Under the pieces are notes generated by a model that was given only the letters and a program-made list of their open reading frames with translations, was not told the origin of the DNA and did not search any database. A stretch of DNA of 10,158 bases from DATAAM01 sp036260075 (GTDB taxonomy: Bacteria > Actinomycetota > Acidimicrobiia > Acidimicrobiales > JAHWLA01), in contig DATAAM010000206.1 in NCBI GenBank assembly GCA_036260075.1, positions 1 through 10,158 on the forward strand, written 5' to 3'. The first letter of the stretch is position 1, and each line of letters starts with the position of its first letter. Of this stretch, positions 4,705 to 10,158 are shown piece by piece. The position numbers were made by a program, and so were the translations under genes.

Positions 4705-6526
4705 GCACGGCCCCCACGGCGGGCGGCAACGTGATGCCCGCCCACGCCAGCGCGCCCGCGGCCAGCGGGATCGCCACCACGTTGTAGCCCGCGGCCCACC
4801 CCAGGTTCTGCAGCATCTTGCGGTAGCCCGCCCGCGAGAGCCGGATGACGCCGAGGACGGCCCGGGGGTCGGACGACGCCAGCACCACGCCCGCCGACTC
4901 GATGGCCACGTCGGTGCCCGCGCCGATGGCGATGCCGACATCGGCCCGGGCGAGCGCGGGCGCGTCGTTCACCCCGTCGCCCACCATCGCCACCAGCAGC
5001 CCGCGCTCCTGGAGCTCGGCGACGGCGCGGTCCTTGTCCTCGGGCAGCACCTCGGCGAACACCTCGTCGATGCCGAGCGCGTCGGCCACCGACTCCGCGA
5101 CCTCGCGGGCGTCGCCGGTGATCATGACGACCCGCACGCCCAGGCGGTGCAGCTCGTCCACCGCCTCCTTCGACTCCGGCCTGATCTCGTCCTGCAGGCG
5201 GATGCCCCCGATGACGCGCCCGTCGCGCACCACGTGGAGGTCGGCGTCGATGGCTTCGAGGCCGCGCTCCCGCAACAGCGCCGGGCCGCCGACGGCGACG
5301 GTGCTGCCGCCGACCCGGGCCTCCACGCCTCGGCCCGCCGTCGACCGGAAGCCGTGGGCGGCGGGCACGTCGGGCGGCGCCGCCGCCACGATGGCCTTGG
5401 CCAGCGGGTGCTCGCTCTCCGCCTCCACCGCGGCGGCCAGGCGCAGGGTGTCCTCGTCGCCCAGCACCTTCGTCACGACGTGGCGGCCCTTGGTGAGCGT
5501 GCCCGTCTTGTCGAACAGCACGGCATCGACGTGGCGCATGCGCTCCAGGGCCAGGCGGTCCTTCACGAGGATGCCGGCGCGGGCGGACAGGGTCGTCGAC
5601 AGCGACACCACGAGCGGGATGGCGAGGCCGAGCGCGTGCGGGCAGGCGATGACGAGGACGGTGACGGTGCGGGCGACGGCCTCGTCGGCCCGGCCGAGCA
5701 GCAGCCACGTGAGGAACGTGACGGCACCGGCCGCCAGCGCCACGTAGAAGAGCAGGGCGGCCGCCCGGTCGGCCAGCACCTGCGCCCGGGACCGGGAGGC
5801 CTGCGCCTCGGCCACCAGGCGTCGGATGCCCGCCAGCGCGGTGTCGTCGCCCACCGCCTCGACGCGCACGCGGAGCGAGGAGTCGGTGGCCACCGTGCCT
5901 GCCACGACCCGATCGCCGGTCGCCTTTGGGACGGGTCGCGACTCGCCGGTCACCATCGACTCGTCGAGCTCGGCCTCGCCGTCCACGACCACCCCGTCGG
6001 CGGGCACGCGGCCGCCGGGACGCACCAGCACCACGTCGCCCCGGTGCAGGTCGTGGAGCGCGACCGTCTCGATGCCGTGGTCGGTGATCCGCTCGGCGTC
6101 ATCGGGCAGCAGCTCCGCCAGCGCGGCCAGGGCTCCCCGCGCCTGGCCGATGGCCTTCATCTCCTGCCAGTGCCCGAGCAGCATGATCGTGACGAGGGCC
6201 GAGACCTCCCACCAGAACTCCATCTCGAACCAGCCGACCGTGCCGGCAGCCGACGCCACGAAGGCCACGCCCACGGCCATGGCGACGAGGAGCATCATGC
6301 CGGGCTGCCGGTTGCGCACCTCGGCCACGGCGCCGGTGAAGAACGGCAGGCCGCCCCACAGCATGACGACCGTGCCGAGGACGGGCTCCAGCACGTCACC
6401 GGCCACCCCCGCCACCACGGGGACGGTGAGGACGAGGCTCAGCCAGAAGCGGCGGCGGAACGCCTCGGGGTCGTGGCCGGCGTGCTTGTCGTGGGCGGCG
6501 TGCTCGTGGTGGTGGGCGTGCTCCAT
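4613..6526 (-). CDS. copB: CopB-type copper-exporting P-type ATPase (P1B, CPH motif)
   Basis: This 637-residue inner-membrane ATPase pumps copper out of the cytoplasm. The N-terminus is histidine-rich (8 His within residues 3-18) and lacks the CXXC heavy-metal domain of CopA. The transmembrane metal motif is CPH (295-297), the P1B-3 or CopB hallmark. Other P-type marks are TGES (193-196), the phosphorylated D339 in DKTGTLTKG, the nucleotide-domain ESEHPLAKA with HP at 373-374, GDGVNDAPAL from 516, and YN plus MSLST in the last helices. The length is normal or slightly short for the class, with the main domains all present. I prefer ATG 6526, 7 nt after a -10 element; GTG at 6535 or 6532 is possible. 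A CsoR-like palindrome in the promoter predicts copper induction. Ion preference (Cu(I) or Cu(II), silver) is not settled by sequence. It lies just after trpA. Confidence 0.95.
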   Translation of the reverse strand: MEHAHHHEHAAHDKHAGHDPEAFRRRFWLSLVLTVPVVAGVAGDVLEPVLGTVVMLWGGLPFFTGAVAEVRNRQPGMMLLVAMAVGVAFVASAAGTVGWFEMEFWWEVSALVTIMLLGHWQEMKAIGQARGALAALAELLPDDAERITDHGIETVALHDLHRGDVVLVRPGGRVPADGVVVDGEAELDESMVTGESRPVPKATGDRVVAGTVATDSSLRVRVEAVGDDTALAGIRRLVAEAQASRSRAQVLADRAAALLFYVALAAGAVTFLTWLLLGRADEAVARTVTVLVIACPHALGLAIPLVVSLSTTLSARAGILVKDRLALERMRHVDAVLFDKTGTLTKGRHVVTKVLGDEDTLRLAAAVEAESEHPLAKAIVAAAPPDVPAAHGFRSTAGRGVEARVGGSTVAVGGPALLRERGLEAIDADLHVVRDGRVIGGIRLQDEIRPESKEAVDELHRLGVRVVMITGDAREVAESVADALGIDEVFAEVLPEDKDRAVAELQERGLLVAMVGDGVNDAPALARADVGIAIGAGTDVAIESAGVVLASSDPRAVLGVIRLSRAGYRKMLQNLGWAAGYNVVAIPLAAGALAWAGITLPPAVGAVLMSLSTVVVALNAQLLRRLDLRPAPGTPTR

Positions 6527-6533
6527 GCCCACC

Positions 6534-6563
6534 ACTATACCCCCAGGGGGTATCAGTTGTCGA
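6534..6563 (-). promoter_or_regulatory. copB promoter
   Basis: On the minus strand TCGACA (6558-6563, five of six to TTGACA) is followed by 18 bp and TATAGT (6534-6539), which ends 7 nt before the ATG at 6526. The -35 lies inside the last codons of trpA and the CsoR-like palindrome fills the spacer. The leaderless spacing repeats that of bcp and padR. Confidence 0.65.
6537..6553. promoter_or_regulatory. CsoR-like operator of copB
   Basis: ATACCCCCAGGGGGTAT is a perfect 8-bp inverted repeat around a single central base. Members of the CsoR/RcnR repressor family bind palindromes of this type, A/T-flanked G-tracts facing C-tracts. With the cognate metal bound they release DNA. Here it lies between the -35 and -10 of a copper pump gene, so copper-responsive repression is the natural reading. 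No csoR gene is in the window. The last base overlaps the trpA stop codon. Confidence 0.82.
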
Positions 6564-7332
6564 GGGCCGCCCGCATCTCGGCCACGAGCTCGGCCACGTC
6601 GTCGGGGGCGGCGCCGTCGAGCACCCGCCGCATGAGGGCCGACGCCACCACCACGCCGTCGGCAGCGGCGGCCGCCTCCACCGCCTGCTCGGGCGTGGAG
6701 ACGCCGAAGCCGAGCAGGACCGGCTTGTCGGTGACCGCCTTCAGCCGCTTGGCCAGCACGCCCGCCGACTCAGCCAGCGTCTGGCGCTCGCCCGTGATGC
6801 CCATGACGCTCACGCCGTAGACGAAGCCCTTCGACCGACGGGCGATCTCGGCCAGCCGGTCGTCGGGGGTGACGGGCGCGGCGAGAAGGACGGTCTCGAC
6901 GCCCGCGTCGTCGGCGGCCCGGTCCCACTCCCCCAGCTCCTCCAAGGGGACGTCGGGCACGATGGCCCCGCACACGCCGTTGTCGGCCAGCGACCGGGCG
7001 AAGCGGCGGTGGCCGGTGCGGAACACGACGTTGTAGTAGGTCATCGCCACCAGCGGCACGCCCACCTCGACGCCCTTGAGCGCAGCGAGGACGCCCGCGG
7101 GCGTGGCGCCTTGGTCGAGCGCCCGCTGACTGGCCTCCTGGATGGTGGGGCCGTCCATCACGGGGTCGGAGAAGGGGATGCCGATCTCGACGGCGTCGGC
7201 GCCCGCGGCGACGAAGGCCCGCAGCACGTCGAGCCACCGGTCGGTGAGCCCGCCGGTGACGTAGGGGACGAGCAGCTTGCGGCCGCCGTCGCGTCGCTCG
7301 CGCAGGCGCGCTTCGAGGGGACCCGGTGTCAT
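6553..7332 (-). CDS. trpA: tryptophan synthase alpha subunit
   Basis: This 259-residue TIM-barrel enzyme cleaves indole-3-glycerol phosphate to indole and glyceraldehyde 3-phosphate, passing indole to TrpB. The catalytic acids are E49 in ADAVEIGIPFSDP and D60 in MDGPTIQ, at the same numbers as in the Salmonella enzyme. Later motifs are AMTYYN (96-101), GAIVPDVPLEE (122-132), YGVSVMGITGER (172-183) and the phosphate loop GFGVS (208-212). Length is standard. Its ATG overlaps the trpB stop as ATGA (7329-7332), so translation is coupled and no separate ribosome site is needed. The stop codon abuts the copB operator, and trp transcripts that are not terminated would read into copB. Confidence 0.98.
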   Translation of the reverse strand: MTPGPLEARLRERRDGGRKLLVPYVTGGLTDRWLDVLRAFVAAGADAVEIGIPFSDPVMDGPTIQEASQRALDQGATPAGVLAALKGVEVGVPLVAMTYYNVVFRTGHRRFARSLADNGVCGAIVPDVPLEELGEWDRAADDAGVETVLLAAPVTPDDRLAEIARRSKGFVYGVSVMGITGERQTLAESAGVLAKRLKAVTDKPVLLGFGVSTPEQAVEAAAAADGVVVASALMRRVLDGAAPDDVAELVAEMRAALDN

Positions 7333-8498
7333 GACAGCAGCTTCATGACCTGTTCGGCGTCCTTGTCGCCGCGACCCGACATGGTGAGGAGCACGGTGGA
7401 GCCGGTGGGCAGCTCGTCGGTACCCGCCGCCCGCAGCACCCAGGCCACCGCGTGCGCGGGCTCCAAGGCCGGGATGATGCCCTCGGTGCGGGCCAGCACT
7501 TGAAGGGCGTGCAGCACCTCGGCGTCGTCGGCCTCCACGTAGCGGGCGCGCCCCACGGCGGCCAGGTGGGCGTGCTCGGGGCCCACGCCGGGGTAGTCGA
7601 GGCCCGCCGAGATCGAGTGGGCTTCGAGCACCTGGCCGTGCTCGTCCTGGAGGAGAAACGACTTGGACCCGTGGACCACGCCGGGCACGCCGTGCCCGAT
7701 GGCGGCGCCGCCGCTGGGCTCCACGCCGACGAGGCGGGCCTCGGTGTCGACGAAGCCGGCGAACGTGCCCGCCGCGTTGGAGCCGCCGCCCACGCAGGCC
7801 ACCACGTAGTCGGGGTCGCCGCCGTCGAGCAGGGCGCGGCACTGCTCGCGGGCCTCCTCCCCCACTGTGCGCTGGAACTCCCGCACCATCCACGGGTACG
7901 GGTGCGGCCCCATCACCGACCCGATGCAGTAGTGGGTTGTCTCGACGGTGGCCACCCAGTCGCGCAGCGCCTCGTTGATGGCGTCCTTGAGCGTGCGGCT
8001 GCCGGAGGAGACGGGGTGCACCTCGGCGCCGAGCAGGCGCATGCGGAACACGTTGAGCGCCTGGCGCTCCACGTCGACGTCGCCCATGTACACGACGCAG
8101 TCGAGGCCGAACATGGCGCAGGCGGTGGCGGTGGCGACGCCGTGTTGGCCCGCCCCCGTCTCGGCGATCACCCGCTGCTTGCCCATGCGGCGGGTGAGCA
8201 GGGCCTGGCCCACCACGTTGTTGATCTTGTGCGAGCCGGTGTGGGTGAGGTCCTCGCGCTTGAGCAGGACGCGCACGCCGAGCCGCTCGGACAGACGGGT
8301 GCACTCCGTCACCGGCGTGGGGCGGCCGCCGTAGTCGCGCAGGACGCGGTGGTACTCGGAGCGGAAGGCGTCGTCCGCCCACGCGTCGCGGAAGGCGGCG
8401 TCGAGCTCCTGGCAGGCAGGCACGAGCGACTCCGGCATGTACTGCCCGCCGAACTCGCCGAAGCGGCCGGTGGCGGAGGGCGCACCCATGAGGCTCAT
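7329..8498 (-). CDS. trpB: tryptophan synthase beta subunit
   Basis: This 389-residue pyridoxal-phosphate enzyme condenses indole with serine. GRFGEFGGQYMPE (11-23) is the family start. The PLP lysine is K91 in HTGSHKINN. The catalytic base region is AETGAGQHG (112-120), the cofactor phosphate loop GGGSNA (237-242), and SGRGDKD (374-380) binds the pyridine ring side. I chose ATG 8498; ATG 8489 also fits. A frame extension to GTG 8588 has poor codon use and no family similarity, so I rejected it. There is no Shine-Dalgarno sequence, which makes coupling to an upstream frame plausible: the preceding small frame ends in ATGA over this start. The gene is coupled downstream to trpA by a second ATGA. 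Confidence 0.98.
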   Translation of the reverse strand: MSLMGAPSATGRFGEFGGQYMPESLVPACQELDAAFRDAWADDAFRSEYHRVLRDYGGRPTPVTECTRLSERLGVRVLLKREDLTHTGSHKINNVVGQALLTRRMGKQRVIAETGAGQHGVATATACAMFGLDCVVYMGDVDVERQALNVFRMRLLGAEVHPVSSGSRTLKDAINEALRDWVATVETTHYCIGSVMGPHPYPWMVREFQRTVGEEAREQCRALLDGGDPDYVVACVGGGSNAAGTFAGFVDTEARLVGVEPSGGAAIGHGVPGVVHGSKSFLLQDEHGQVLEAHSISAGLDYPGVGPEHAHLAAVGRARYVEADDAEVLHALQVLARTEGIIPALEPAHAVAWVLRAAGTDELPTGSTVLLTMSGRGDKDAEQVMKLLS

Positions 8499-8671
8499 GA
8501 CGACAGCACCGGCCGCAGGTCGGTTCCTTTCTGCGCTCGGCGAGTGGTGCCTGGTCTCGCCTCCGCTGCGCTCCGACTCGCTCGGCACTCCGTGGCACGC
8601 ACGAGGGCACCCGGGCCGTAGCGGAGCGGGGCCGGGGACAGCGTGCCTGCCGGAACCACGAGGCCGTTCAC
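8495..8671 (-). CDS. possible 58-residue small frame coupled to trpF and trpB
   Basis: A reading frame opens with GTG at 8671, overlapping the trpF stop as GTGA. It closes with TGA at 8495-8497, overlapping the trpB ATG as ATGA. It fills the 169-bp trpF-trpB gap exactly. The product begins VNGLVVPAGTLSPAPLRYGP and ends RPVLSS. It has no membrane segment or motif I recognise and is rich in arginine and alanine. The first half has GC-rich third positions like a real gene. The second half does not, and includes a 10-bp imperfect repeat. Either a small protein, a device that carries ribosomes to trpB (which has no ribosome site of its own), or chance. I know of no family for it. Confidence 0.3.
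   Translation of the reverse strand: MNGLVVPAGTLSPAPLRYGPGALVRATECRASRSAAEARPGTTRRAQKGTDLRPVLSS
8554..8583. repeat. three imperfect 10-bp units in the trpF-trpB gap
   Basis: Reading the plus strand, gtctcgcctc, cgctgcgctc and cgactcgctc follow each other without gaps, each ending in CTC. The strand asymmetry is strong: on the minus (transcribed) strand the stretch is purine-rich with GAG/GCG. It may be low-complexity drift or part of an interspersed intergenic repeat. No second copy is seen in this window. Confidence 0.35.
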
Positions 8672-9333
8672 GACGTGAGGTCCTCCTGCCAGTCGTAGGG
8701 CGCGGAGGCGTTGTCGCTTTCGTAGGGGACGGGCGCCGCGGCCTTGGCGCCCGCCACGAAGGCGCGCAACTTGCGGGCGTCCTTGCGGCCGGGCTCGGCC
8801 TCGATGCCGCTCACGGCGTCGACGCCCCAGGGGCGGGCCTGGGCGATGGCATCGGCCACGTTGTCGGGGCCCAGGCCGCCCGCCAGCATGAGGCGGCACC
8901 CGTCGGGCACGTCCTCGGCCAGTCGCCAGTCGAACACCTGCCCGGAGCCGGGCTGGGCGGCGTCGAGGAGGATCACGTCGGCCCCGTAGTCGAGGGCTGT
9001 GCGCACGGCCGGGTCGCCCGCCGAGAAGGCCTTGATCACCATGGGCACGCGGCGGCGCACCCACTGCACCTGCTTGGGCGACTCCCGGCCGTGGAGCTGG
9101 GCGCCCTTCAGGCCGAGGCCGTTGACGATCTCGACCACCCGTTCGGGGGCCTCGTCGCGGAAGACCCCGATCGTGACGATCTCGGGGGGGAGCCGCTTCA
9201 CGATGTCGCCCGCCACGCGGGGCGCGATCCGGCGGGACGAGGGGGCGAAGACGAAGCCGACGGCGTCGGCCCCCATGGCCACGGCGAGCAGGGCGTCTTC
9301 CTCGCTGGTGGTGCCGCACACCTTCACGAACAT
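8668..9333 (-). CDS. trpF: phosphoribosylanthranilate isomerase
   Basis: This 221-residue TIM-barrel enzyme performs the Amadori rearrangement of phosphoribosylanthranilate to carboxyphenylaminodeoxyribulose phosphate. The catalytic base is C6 in FVKVCGTT and the acid D124 in ILLDA. Substrate and phosphate loops are GADAVGFVFAPSSRR (21-35), GVFRD (56-60), QLHGRE (79-84), GSGQVFDW (129-136), LAGGLGPDN (150-158) and GVDAVSGIEAEPGRKD (170-185). In the last, VSG replaces the commoner SSG. Residues 200-221 form an extra tail with YDWQED. The ATG overlaps trpC by 10 nt, so the genes are coupled. A dedicated trpF matters because Streptomyces and Mycobacterium lack one and use the bifunctional PriA. 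Confidence 0.96.
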   Translation of the reverse strand: MFVKVCGTTSEEDALLAVAMGADAVGFVFAPSSRRIAPRVAGDIVKRLPPEIVTIGVFRDEAPERVVEIVNGLGLKGAQLHGRESPKQVQWVRRRVPMVIKAFSAGDPAVRTALDYGADVILLDAAQPGSGQVFDWRLAEDVPDGCRLMLAGGLGPDNVADAIAQARPWGVDAVSGIEAEPGRKDARKLRAFVAGAKAAAPVPYESDNASAPYDWQEDLTS

Positions 9334-10109
9334 GCGGCCACCAGCTCCCTGACGGCGGCAGTGGGGTCGCCGCTGGTGACGAGGTGCTCGCCGACGAGGA
9401 TGCCGGTGTAGCCCGACTCAACCAGACGGCGGGCCTGGTCGGGGCCGGTGATGCCCGACTCGGCCACCGCGGTCACGTCGGCCGGGATGGCGGACGCCAC
9501 CCGCCGGGCCCGCTCGGTGTCGACCTCGAAGGTGACGAGGTCGCGCTGGTTCACGCCGAGGAGCGTGGCGCCCAGGTCGAGGGCGCGGTCGGCCTCCCGT
9601 TCGTCGTGGACCTCCACCAAGGCGTCGAGCCCCAGCTCGTAGGCCAGCGAGGAGAACGCCCGCAGCTCGCCGGGATCGATGGCGGCGACGATGAGGAGGA
9701 CGGCGTCGGCCCCCATGAGGCGGGCGTCGCAGACGTCGCGCTCGTCGACGGTGAAGTCCTTGCGCAGGGTGGGCAGGTCGGTGGCCTCGCGGGCGGCGGC
9801 CAGGTCGGCCGCCGAGCCGCCGAAGTGTGCGGCGTCGGTGAGGACAGACAGGCAGGCGGCCCCGCCCGCCTGGTACTGCTTGGCCAGCACGGCGGGGTCG
9901 AGGTCGGGAGCGAGGTCGCCTTTCGACGGCGACCGCCGCTTGACCTCGGCGACGACGGCGGGTCGGGTGGGGCAGGTGCGGAGTGCGGCGGAGAAGCCGC
10001 GGGGCGCAGGCGCCTCCCGGGCCTCCTCGAGCAGGCGCTCGACCGGGCGGGCGTCGGCGCGGGCGCGCTCCCGGTGCGCGGCCACGATCCGGTCGAGGTA
10101 GGTCGCCAT
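9324..10109 (-). CDS. trpC: indole-3-glycerol phosphate synthase
   Basis: This 261-residue enzyme closes the indole ring, converting carboxyphenylaminodeoxyribulose phosphate to indole-3-glycerol phosphate. Family motifs are in order: VAEVKRRSPSKG (53-64, with E55 and K57), LTDAAHFGGS (90-99), LRKDFTVD with catalytic K117, LVEVHD with E166, LGVNQRDLVTFEVD with N187, and AESGI (216-220) before GILVGEHLV (236-244). It is a monofunctional TrpC, with the TrpF activity encoded separately next door. ATG 10109 has a -10-like element 10 nt upstream and gives the family N-terminus. It is the first trp gene in the window; only 49 bp lie before it, so whether trpE, trpG or trpD precede it cannot be judged. 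Confidence 0.97.
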   Translation of the reverse strand: MATYLDRIVAAHRERARADARPVERLLEEAREAPAPRGFSAALRTCPTRPAVVAEVKRRSPSKGDLAPDLDPAVLAKQYQAGGAACLSVLTDAAHFGGSAADLAAAREATDLPTLRKDFTVDERDVCDARLMGADAVLLIVAAIDPGELRAFSSLAYELGLDALVEVHDEREADRALDLGATLLGVNQRDLVTFEVDTERARRVASAIPADVTAVAESGITGPDQARRLVESGYTGILVGEHLVTSGDPTAAVRELVAACS

Positions 10110-10119
10110 GGCGACGGCC

Positions 10120-10125
10120 AGCCTA
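10120..10125 (-). promoter_or_regulatory. putative -10 element for the trpC-F-B-A unit
   Basis: TAGGCT on the minus strand ends 10 nt before the trpC ATG, giving a leader of only a few bases. No -35 consensus is seen at 16-18 bp, and no ribosome site lies between. Such a short leader would leave no room for a classical trp attenuator between this promoter and trpC. Only 33 bp of sequence lie further upstream in the window, with nothing else recognisable. Confidence 0.4.
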
Positions 10126-10158
10126 CCGGCCGTCCCCGGGCCGTTCTGGTGGGGGATC

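Noticed and set aside
6537..6553. The palindrome as a terminator of the trp operon
   Set aside because: With a 1-nt centre it cannot form a normal hairpin loop of full stem length and no T-run follows. Its sequence and location fit a CsoR-type operator better.
4577..6820. 747-residue plus-strand frame opposite the copper ATPase
   Set aside because: The minus strand carries all P-type ATPase motifs. The plus frame is histidine/arginine/glutamine-rich shadow sequence.
7329..8588. TrpB start at GTG 8588
   Set aside because: The 30 extra residues have poor codon use, run through the 10-bp repeat and match nothing in the family. ATG 8498 gives the normal TrpB N-terminus.
6553..8610. A 685-residue frame suggesting a trpB-trpA fusion or a large new protein
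   Set aside because: Its first 426 residues are a GC-driven open shadow of trpB in another frame and are arginine-rich. Only the last 259 residues are TrpA, which starts cleanly at the ATGA overlap.
7452..9411. Two plus-strand frames (7452-8621 and 8437-9411) opposite trpB and trpF
   Set aside because: Both are antisense to complete, motif-bearing enzymes and show no start signals or known domains.
10110..10158. trp leader peptide or T-box upstream of trpC
   Set aside because: Only 49 bp are available, with no tryptophan-rich frame and no leader structure. A -10-like element lies just 10 nt from the start.
1..10158. CRISPR array, mobile element, attachment site at the tRNA, or defence system
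   Set aside because: No spaced repeats, transposase, integrase or terminal repeats were found. The tRNA 3' end has no duplicated copy in the window. All genes are of chromosomal housekeeping type.

Overview
This is a window of a very GC-rich chromosome, by eye about 70 percent or more. Third codon positions are almost all G or C, nearly every gene stops with TGA, and genes are packed tightly, with many starts lacking a Shine-Dalgarno sequence. Together with the gene content this suggests an actinobacterium. I would guess an Acidimicrobiia-like lineage, because a dedicated trpF sits in the trp cluster, but this is inference from style and not a database result. All genes look chromosomal. I see no transposase, integrase, phage gene, CRISPR array or rRNA.

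Layout. A tRNA-Leu(CAA) on the minus strand (24-106) is divergent from a 39-residue membrane-anchored microprotein (151-270, +). Next comes a minus-strand two-gene unit: a PadR-type regulator (1054-1404) translationally overlapping an integral membrane protein with a soluble N-terminal domain of the kind often paired with PadR (272-1072). Then follow a Bcp/PrxQ peroxiredoxin (1436-1888, -), a divergent alpha/beta hydrolase (1926-2744, +), a VOC-fold PhnB-like protein (2746-3216, -), a proline-rich exported protein of unknown function (3277-3891, -) and SURF1, a cytochrome oxidase assembly factor (3934-4704, +).

The right half is all minus strand. A trp biosynthesis cluster runs trpC (9324-10109), trpF (8668-9333), a possible 58-codon frame coupled at both ends (8495-8671), trpB (7329-8498) and trpA (6553-7332). 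Directly behind trpA lies a CopB-type copper-exporting P-type ATPase (4613-6526), with its own promoter and a perfect CsoR-like palindrome squeezed against the trpA stop codon. The copper ATPase and SURF1 genes overlap tail to tail by 92 bp.

How the genes work together. TrpC, TrpF and TrpBA make consecutive steps from carboxyphenylaminodeoxyribulose-phosphate precursors to tryptophan; trpE, trpG and trpD must lie elsewhere. SURF1 and the copper pump both touch the respiratory copper and haem economy, which may or may not be more than coincidence. PadR plus its membrane partner form a small signal-response module.

The most consistent non-coding signal is a TANNNT -10 element ending 6-10 nt before the start codon of seven genes, pointing to leaderless or near-leaderless transcription. 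The window is mostly ordinary housekeeping. The best candidates for something undescribed are the doubly coupled small frame between trpF and trpB, the proline-rich exported protein, and the copper switch embedded in the trp operon's end.
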